This document shows positions 6,646-10,583 of a DNA stretch of 10,583 nucleotides, in pieces (positions within the stretch are counted from its first letter, which is position 1; each line of letters opens with the position of its first letter). The notes below the pieces were generated by a model. It was given only the letters and a program-made list of their open reading frames with translations, ran no database searches and was not told the origin of the DNA. The position numbers and the translations under genes were made by a program. The stretch spans positions 1 through 10,583 of the forward strand of contig JBBSOT010000157.1 of NCBI GenBank assembly GCA_038259455.1, given 5' to 3'. This DNA is from CAMYMG01 sp038259455. GTDB taxonomy: Bacteria > Pseudomonadota > Alphaproteobacteria > Rhizobiales > Rhizobiaceae.

Positions 6646-7620
6646 TCAGAGCCACCCCTTGCGGCGGAAGAACCAGAACGGCAGCACGGCGGATACGACC
6701 ATCATCGCCAGTGCGAAAGGATAGCCGAACAGCCATTTGAGTTCTGGCATGAGTTCGAAGTTCATGCCGTAGATCGAGGCAACGAGCGTCGGCGGCAAAA
6801 ACACCACAGCGGCGACGGACACGATCTTGATGATGGCATTCTGCTCGATGTTGATCATGCCCAGCGTGGCGTCGAGCAGGAAGTTGATCTTCTGCGTCTG
6901 GAAAGAGGCGTGATCGCTGAGCGAGAGTATGTCACGCGACAATGTCTTGATGCGCGAGCGGATATCCTTGGAATTCTTTTGCTGAACGGTGGCGTTGGCC
7001 AGGAAACCTGACAGGCGCTGCAGCGTGAGCAGGCTGTCCTGAATCTTGGACACGAGATCCTCCTTGCGACCGATCTGGCGAAGGACCAGCTGGAACCCCC
7101 GGTCGCGCTTGGACGCCTTCTTTTCGGCGGGATGGAATATGTCGTGCGAGATGGTGACGACCTCGCTGCTCGCTCTCTCAAGAACGTCGGCCAAACGGTC
7201 GACGATGGCTTCGAGCAGAGCCACCAGGATCGTTTCGCCGCTGTTGCAGCCTGTGTCGACCTTTTCGGCGCGCAGCGGAAATGTCTGGAAGGCGCGAGGC
7301 TCGTGGTAGCGCACCGTGACCAGCCGGGTTCCGGCGAGCACGAACGTCACCGGCGACATCTTCGGCCGGTCGCCATCGGCATGCGCCGGCAGCGTGGCGG
7401 TCATGATGTATGCGCCGTTCTCAACATAAAGGCGCGAGGAGATCTCGATCTCTTCCATCTCTTCAAGCGAGGGGATGGAAACACCTATCCAGTCCTCGAC
7501 GGCGGCATCCTCTTCCTTGGTCGGCGAGAAAAGATCGACCCATACAGCGCGATCCCTGCAGGCCGCAAAATCGTCGGCGACGCGCAACCGTTCGTTCTCG
7601 ATCACGAACGTTCTGATCAT
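6646..7620 (-). CDS. corA: CorA-family magnesium/divalent cation transporter
   Basis: A 324-residue member of the CorA (2-TM-GxN) family, which forms homopentameric channels for Mg2+ (some for Co2+, Ni2+ or Zn2+) in the inner membrane. The start is ATG 7620, which has a near-perfect AAGGAGG 6 bases upstream; an in-frame GTG at 7647 has none and would place this site inside the gene. The large N-terminal cytoplasmic domain has the family's long helical, charged region (about residues 140-255). It ends in two membrane helices (about 262-283 and 300-319) joined by the signature YGMNF, with GMN at 285-287, then MPEL, and a basic end FRRKGWL. It is 142 bases from ychF and so may have its own promoter; I see no riboswitch-like structure or clear promoter there. 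The substrate metal cannot be fixed from sequence. Confidence 0.95.
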   Translation of the reverse strand: MIRTFVIENERLRVADDFAACRDRAVWVDLFSPTKEEDAAVEDWIGVSIPSLEEMEEIEISSRLYVENGAYIMTATLPAHADGDRPKMSPVTFVLAGTRLVTVRYHEPRAFQTFPLRAEKVDTGCNSGETILVALLEAIVDRLADVLERASSEVVTISHDIFHPAEKKASKRDRGFQLVLRQIGRKEDLVSKIQDSLLTLQRLSGFLANATVQQKNSKDIRSRIKTLSRDILSLSDHASFQTQKINFLLDATLGMINIEQNAIIKIVSVAAVVFLPPTLVASIYGMNFELMPELKWLFGYPFALAMMVVSAVLPFWFFRRKGWL

Positions 7621-7626
7621 TGCAGG

Positions 7627-7633
7627 CCTCCTT
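7627..7633 (-). promoter_or_regulatory. Strong ribosome binding site of corA
   Basis: AAGGAGG on the minus strand, 6 bases before ATG 7620. It settles the start of corA against the longer in-frame alternative. Confidence 0.85.
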
Positions 7634-7762
7634 GCTCGGCGGGACACTCCGGGGTCGGCGTGTCAGAAAGGTTTCCAAGAACTACATGCGGTGAAGCCAT
7701 GGCGCCTCAGGCAGTCTGCCAGAAGTCTGATGGCATCGTGGCACGCGCTGACGAGTGAGACC

Positions 7763-8866
7763 CTAGGTATTGAAGCGGAACAGCAGCACGTCGCCGTCCT
7801 GAACCACATACTCCTTGCCTTCATCGCGTGCTTTGCCGGCCTCCTTGGCAGGAACCTCGCCGCCAAGCGTCACGAAGTCATTGTAGGCGATGGTCTGGGC
7901 CCGGATGAAGCCGCGCTCGAAGTCGGTATGAATGACGCCTGCGGCCTGCGGAGCCTTTGTCCCGCGACTTACCGTCCAGGCGCGCGTCTCCTTGGGGCCG
8001 ACGGTGAAATAGGTGATCAGGTGGAGCAACTCGTAGCCGGCGCGTATCAGCTTGTCGAGGCCGGGTTCCTCAAGCCCGAGATCGGCAAGGAATTCCTGGG
8101 CTTCCTCGTCGGGAAGCTGGGCTACCTCCGCCTCGATGGCGGCCGAGATGACGACGGTTTGCGCACCCTGGCCGGCTGCCATCTGCTCGACGGCGCGGGT
8201 GTGGTCGTTGCCGGTGGCCGCGTCGGCTTCCGAAACGTTGCACACATACAGCACGGGGTGAGAGGTCAAAAGGTTGAGACCCTGCAGGATTTCCAGATCC
8301 TCTGCCGCAATACCGTCCAGCAGGATGCGGGCTGGCTTGCCGCCCTGCAGCAGGTCCAGCGCCTGCTCCATCATGGGCAGGACCGTGAGCGCTTCCTTGT
8401 CCTTGCTGGCGGCGCGCTTGCGAAACTGGGCGACGCGACGCTCCAGACTGTCGAGATCGGCCAGCATGAGCTCGGTTTCCACCGTCTCGGCGTCAGCGAC
8501 AGGATCGATCCGGCCCTCGACATGGGTAATGTCGTCATCCTCGAAGCAGCGCAGCACGTGGACGATTGCATCGACCTCGCGGATATTGGCGAGAAACTGG
8601 TTGCCCAGCCCTTCGCCCTTGGATGCGCCACGCACCAGACCGGCAATGTCGACGAACGAAATGCGCGTCGGGATGATTTCCTTCGACTTGCCGGCAGCCG
8701 CCAGCTTCTTCAGCCGCGGATCGGGTACGGCGACTTCGCCGGTATTCGGCTCGATGGTGCAGAACGGATAATTGGCGGCCTGAGCCGCTGCCGTTCTGGT
8801 GAGCGCGTTGAAAAGCGTCGATTTGCCGACATTGGGCAGGCCGACGATGCCGCATTTGAAACCCAT
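7763..8866 (-). CDS. ychF: Redox-regulated ATPase YchF (OLA1 family)
   Basis: A 367-residue Obg-related P-loop protein that prefers ATP to GTP and binds ribosomes; the family is linked to translation and stress response. The start is ATG 8866, beginning MGFKCGIVGLPNVGKST, with a weak AGGA about 11 bases upstream. G1 is GLPNVGKST (9-17) and G3 is DIAGLVRGAS (from D73). In place of the GTPase NKxD motif it has NVSE (210-213), the family trait behind ATP preference. A coiled-coil stretch (about 125-160) and a C-terminal TGS domain (about 283-366) ending DGDVLLFRFNT complete the usual architecture. Length is standard (363-367). It follows pth in the same direction after 113 bases, matching the common pth-ychF linkage in bacteria. 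Confidence 0.98.
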   Translation of the reverse strand: MGFKCGIVGLPNVGKSTLFNALTRTAAAQAANYPFCTIEPNTGEVAVPDPRLKKLAAAGKSKEIIPTRISFVDIAGLVRGASKGEGLGNQFLANIREVDAIVHVLRCFEDDDITHVEGRIDPVADAETVETELMLADLDSLERRVAQFRKRAASKDKEALTVLPMMEQALDLLQGGKPARILLDGIAAEDLEILQGLNLLTSHPVLYVCNVSEADAATGNDHTRAVEQMAAGQGAQTVVISAAIEAEVAQLPDEEAQEFLADLGLEEPGLDKLIRAGYELLHLITYFTVGPKETRAWTVSRGTKAPQAAGVIHTDFERGFIRAQTIAYNDFVTLGGEVPAKEAGKARDEGKEYVVQDGDVLLFRFNT

Positions 8867-8906
8867 GATTCGTGAAGTCCTGTGTCGAGATCAGAATTTG
8901 ATCCGG

Positions 8907-8936
8907 CTATGGGCGACGGGGCGTGCCATCGTCAAG
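8907..8936 (-). promoter_or_regulatory. Candidate promoter for ychF
   Basis: On the minus strand CTTGAC (8936-8931) matches the alphaproteobacterial -35 consensus exactly. A CCATAG (8912-8907) lies 18 bases on, as a partial -10. It sits about 40 bases upstream of the ychF start, in the pth-ychF gap. Confidence 0.35.
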
Positions 8937-8952
8937 CCAATGATCGAGGAGA

Positions 8953-8971
8953 CGGGACCGAGCACGGCCCG
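8953..8971 (-). terminator. Hairpin after pth, possible terminator
   Basis: On the minus strand CGGGCCG and CGGTCCCG pair as a 7-bp stem with one bulged base around the loop TGCT, 8 bases after the pth stop. No T-tract follows. It may be a weak terminator or an mRNA 3'-end stabiliser. Confidence 0.3.
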
Positions 8972-8979
8972 CCGTTAGC

Positions 8980-9690
8980 TTATTTCTTGCTGCCAAACAG
9001 TTTCTTCAACAGTTCTGCCATTGGCCCTCCCTCAGGCAGCTTGGCTGCCGGCGGCTGCGTGCGGGCCTGGCGAATGTGGCTCTGCTTCCTGGGCGCCGGC
9101 TTTGCAGTCTCATCAACGCCGCCACCCTTAACCGCCAGCACGATCTTGTTCATCAAGCCGGGCTCATCGCCCTTGACGATCAGACCGGCATTGTCAGCAA
9201 GACTTTCGAGCAGCGGTTCGAGCCAATCAAGGTCGGCCTTGGCGAAGTCGCCCAGCACATGATGCTGCACCATCTCCCGGACGCCCGGATGCCCGACCCC
9301 AATGCGCACGCGGCGATAGTCGCGGCCTATATGGCCGTCGATGGAGCGTATGCCGTTGTGGCCGCCGGCGCCGCCACCGGTCTTGATGCGCAGCCTGCCC
9401 TCTGCCAGGTCGATCTCATCGTAAAAGACAGTCAGGTCCGCCGGTTGCAACTTGTAGAAGCGCAGCGCCTGTCCGACGGATTGGCCCGAATTGTTCATGA
9501 AGGTCTGCGGCTTGACGACGACGATCTTCTCGCCCTCGATCTCGCCCTCCGATACCAGGCCCTGGAACTTCTTCGACCAGGGGGAAAAGGAATGGCGGCG
9601 GACGATTGCGTCCGCCGCCATGAACCCGACATTGTGCCGGTTATTGGCGTATTTCGTTCCCGGATTGCCGAGACCTGCAAACAGCAGCAT
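8980..9690 (-). CDS. pth: Peptidyl-tRNA hydrolase
   Basis: It hydrolyses the ester bond of peptidyl-tRNAs that drop off ribosomes, recycling tRNA in the cytoplasm. The start is ATG 9690, with AGGAGGG (9705-9699) 8 bases upstream. The catalytic domain begins MLLFAGLGNPGTKYANNRHN. Key residues by family comparison are N9, catalytic H19, N66 in TFMN, D91 in FYDEIDL and N112 in GGHNG. The protein is 236 residues, against about 190 in E. coli; the extra 45 or so residues form a Pro/Ala/Lys/Gln-rich, low-complexity basic tail that ends AELLKKLFGSKK. I recall similar tails in rhizobial Pth, so this is probably lineage-specific, not an error. It lies 30 bases after rplY and is almost certainly co-transcribed with it. 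Confidence 0.97.
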   Translation of the reverse strand: MLLFAGLGNPGTKYANNRHNVGFMAADAIVRRHSFSPWSKKFQGLVSEGEIEGEKIVVVKPQTFMNNSGQSVGQALRFYKLQPADLTVFYDEIDLAEGRLRIKTGGGAGGHNGIRSIDGHIGRDYRRVRIGVGHPGVREMVQHHVLGDFAKADLDWLEPLLESLADNAGLIVKGDEPGLMNKIVLAVKGGGVDETAKPAPRKQSHIRQARTQPPAAKLPEGGPMAELLKKLFGSKK

Positions 9691-9720
9691 CGTGGCGGCC
9701 CTCCTGGCGCGACCCGTGGA

Positions 9721-10386
9721 TTACTCCTTGGAGTCGGCCTCGGCTTCGTCTTCGGTCTCTTCTGTCTCCGCGTCCGCGGCTGCCTCCTGGGCGGCTTCGT
9801 CAGCTTCCGACTTCATGGCGGACGATCCGGCTACGGTCGCGATGGTGAAGTCGCGATCGGAGATCACCGGCGTGATGCCTTCCGGCAGCGTCACCGAAGA
9901 AATATGGATCGAATCGCCGATGTCGGTACCGGTCAGATCGATGGTGATCGATTCCGGGATCGCGTTGGCGGGGCAATGGAACTCGACTTCGTGGCGCACG
10001 ATATTGAGCACGCCGCCGCGCTTCAGGCCCGGTGACAATTCTTCGTTGATGAAATGCACGGGGACGTTGACGTTGACCTCGGTGTTCTTGCCGATGCGCA
10101 GAAAATCCACATGCAGAGGAAAATCCCGGACCGGGTCAAGCTGATAGTCCTTGGGAAGGACCTGGATCTTCTTGCCGCCGACGTCGATGGTTGCGACCGT
10201 GGTCAGAAAGCCACCGCCGTGGATCTTGTAGAAGATTTCCTTATAGGAGAGCGCAATAGCCAGGGGAGGCTGTTTGTCGCCATAGATGACTGCAGGCACT
10301 TTGCCGTTGCGGCGAACTGTGCGGGCGGACCCCTTACCGACCTGTTCGCGTGCTTCGGCCTTGAGCTCGTAACTAGCGTTGCTCAT
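9721..10386 (-). CDS. rplY: Ribosomal protein bL25 (Ctc/TL5 form)
   Basis: A 221-residue bL25 of the large ribosomal subunit, which binds 5S rRNA; the long form with an added C-terminal beta domain (general stress protein Ctc type). The start is ATG 10386, beginning MSNASYELKAEAREQVGKGS, with AAGGA 6 bases upstream. The frame stays open upstream to a TTG at 10491, but that stretch is not family-like. The 5S-binding domain covers about residues 1-95 (including GSARTVRRNGKVPAVIYG), then the TL5 domain (about 100-190). The last 30 or so residues are a strongly acidic, Ala/Glu/Asp-rich tail, probably disordered. It is the first gene of the rplY-pth unit and sits behind a good promoter and a structured leader. 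Confidence 0.97.
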   Translation of the reverse strand: MSNASYELKAEAREQVGKGSARTVRRNGKVPAVIYGDKQPPLAIALSYKEIFYKIHGGGFLTTVATIDVGGKKIQVLPKDYQLDPVRDFPLHVDFLRIGKNTEVNVNVPVHFINEELSPGLKRGGVLNIVRHEVEFHCPANAIPESITIDLTGTDIGDSIHISSVTLPEGITPVISDRDFTIATVAGSSAMKSEADEAAQEAAADAETEETEDEAEADSKE

Positions 10387-10514
10387 GGCATTTCCTTTTC
10401 GTTTCAAACTGGAGCCGCTCGCGGAAAGCCTTAACTTGGCGCAAACGTCGAAAGCCGCCGGATAGGCGGCCTTCCGCCGCGTTGCCTCCAAGGGTGTCTA
10501 CGCGGGTGGCGGTG
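10387..10514 (-). promoter_or_regulatory. rplY 5' leader with alternative hairpins
   Basis: The predicted transcript has about 120 untranslated bases. On the minus strand AAGGCCGCC / GGCGGCTTT (10473-10465 and 10459-10451, one G-U pair) forms a 9-bp stem around TATCC and runs into TTTCG, terminator-like but with a short T-run. A preceding GGCGG (10478-10474) can instead pair with CCGCC (10469-10465) around AAGG. The two structures cannot coexist, which is how attenuators are built. The sequence alone does not show regulation; GC-rich DNA makes such pairings fairly common. Confidence 0.4.
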
Positions 10515-10543
10515 CTATAGCGGAACGTTCCTGCTGGCGCAAG
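10515..10543 (-). promoter_or_regulatory. Sigma-70-type promoter for rplY-pth
   Basis: On the minus strand CTTGCG (10543-10538), a 17-base spacer and CTATAG (10520-10515) closely follow the rhizobial consensus CTTGAC-N17-CTATAT. Transcription would begin near 10508, about 120 bases before the rplY start. Confidence 0.6.
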
Positions 10544-10583
10544 GCAGCTGTACCGTGCCTTCCAGCGCTGTCGGCATTGGAGC

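Noticed and set aside
7621..7762. Possible Mg2+-sensing riboswitch upstream of corA
   Set aside because: The 142-base gap shows no long conserved helices, M-box-like features or terminator/antiterminator pair; only a strong ribosome binding site is clear.
7475..8875. Plus-strand open frame of 466 codons antisense to ychF
   Set aside because: ychF on the other strand has every family motif. The antisense product is composition-driven, and no family is recognisable in it.
9076..10035. Plus-strand open frame of 319 codons antisense to pth and rplY
   Set aside because: It opposes two certain genes, and its translation has no recognisable domain.
10387..10491. N-terminal extension of rplY from a TTG at 10491
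   Set aside because: The frame stays open, but bL25 homology begins at the ATG at 10386, which has its own ribosome binding site. The upstream stretch better fits a structured leader.

Overview
The window looks like ordinary chromosomal core genome from a GC-rich alphaproteobacterium of the Rhizobiales, most likely in or near Mesorhizobium/Phyllobacteriaceae. This is judged from protein style, gene order, the CTTG(AC)-N17-CTATA(T)-like promoter and separate (unfused) cytochrome b and c1 genes. Genus is an inference from memory; no database search was possible.

Plus-strand half (1-5554). The window opens inside an ABC exporter gene (TMD-NBD fusion, 5' end missing). Close behind it is a small gene with a TTG start whose protein resembles the DUF6665 family. 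After a 238-base noncoding leader comes petA-petB-petC, encoding the complete three-subunit cytochrome bc1 complex: Rieske protein, cytochrome b with four haem ligands, and membrane-anchored cytochrome c1. The operon ends at a textbook intrinsic terminator. apt (adenine phosphoribosyltransferase) follows and ends in a short convergent intergenic region containing two hairpins.

Minus-strand half (5642-10386, read right to left). From a good candidate promoter at the far right run rplY (bL25/Ctc), pth (peptidyl-tRNA hydrolase) and ychF (OLA1-type ATPase), all linked to translation. Next come corA (Mg2+/divalent cation channel) and two tandem MaoC-type hot-dog hydratase genes that overlap by ATGA. 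The small gaps in rplY-pth and between corA and the maoC pair suggest co-transcription; ychF and corA have larger gaps and may have their own promoters.

I found no CRISPR, mobile element, tRNA/rRNA, phage gene or defence system, and no convincing undescribed system. The most worthwhile leads are modest: an attenuator-like pair of mutually exclusive hairpins in the rplY leader, the coupled MaoC pair with no obvious pathway context, the small DUF6665-like gene with an unusual start codon, and a stem-loop just upstream of the petA ribosome binding site.
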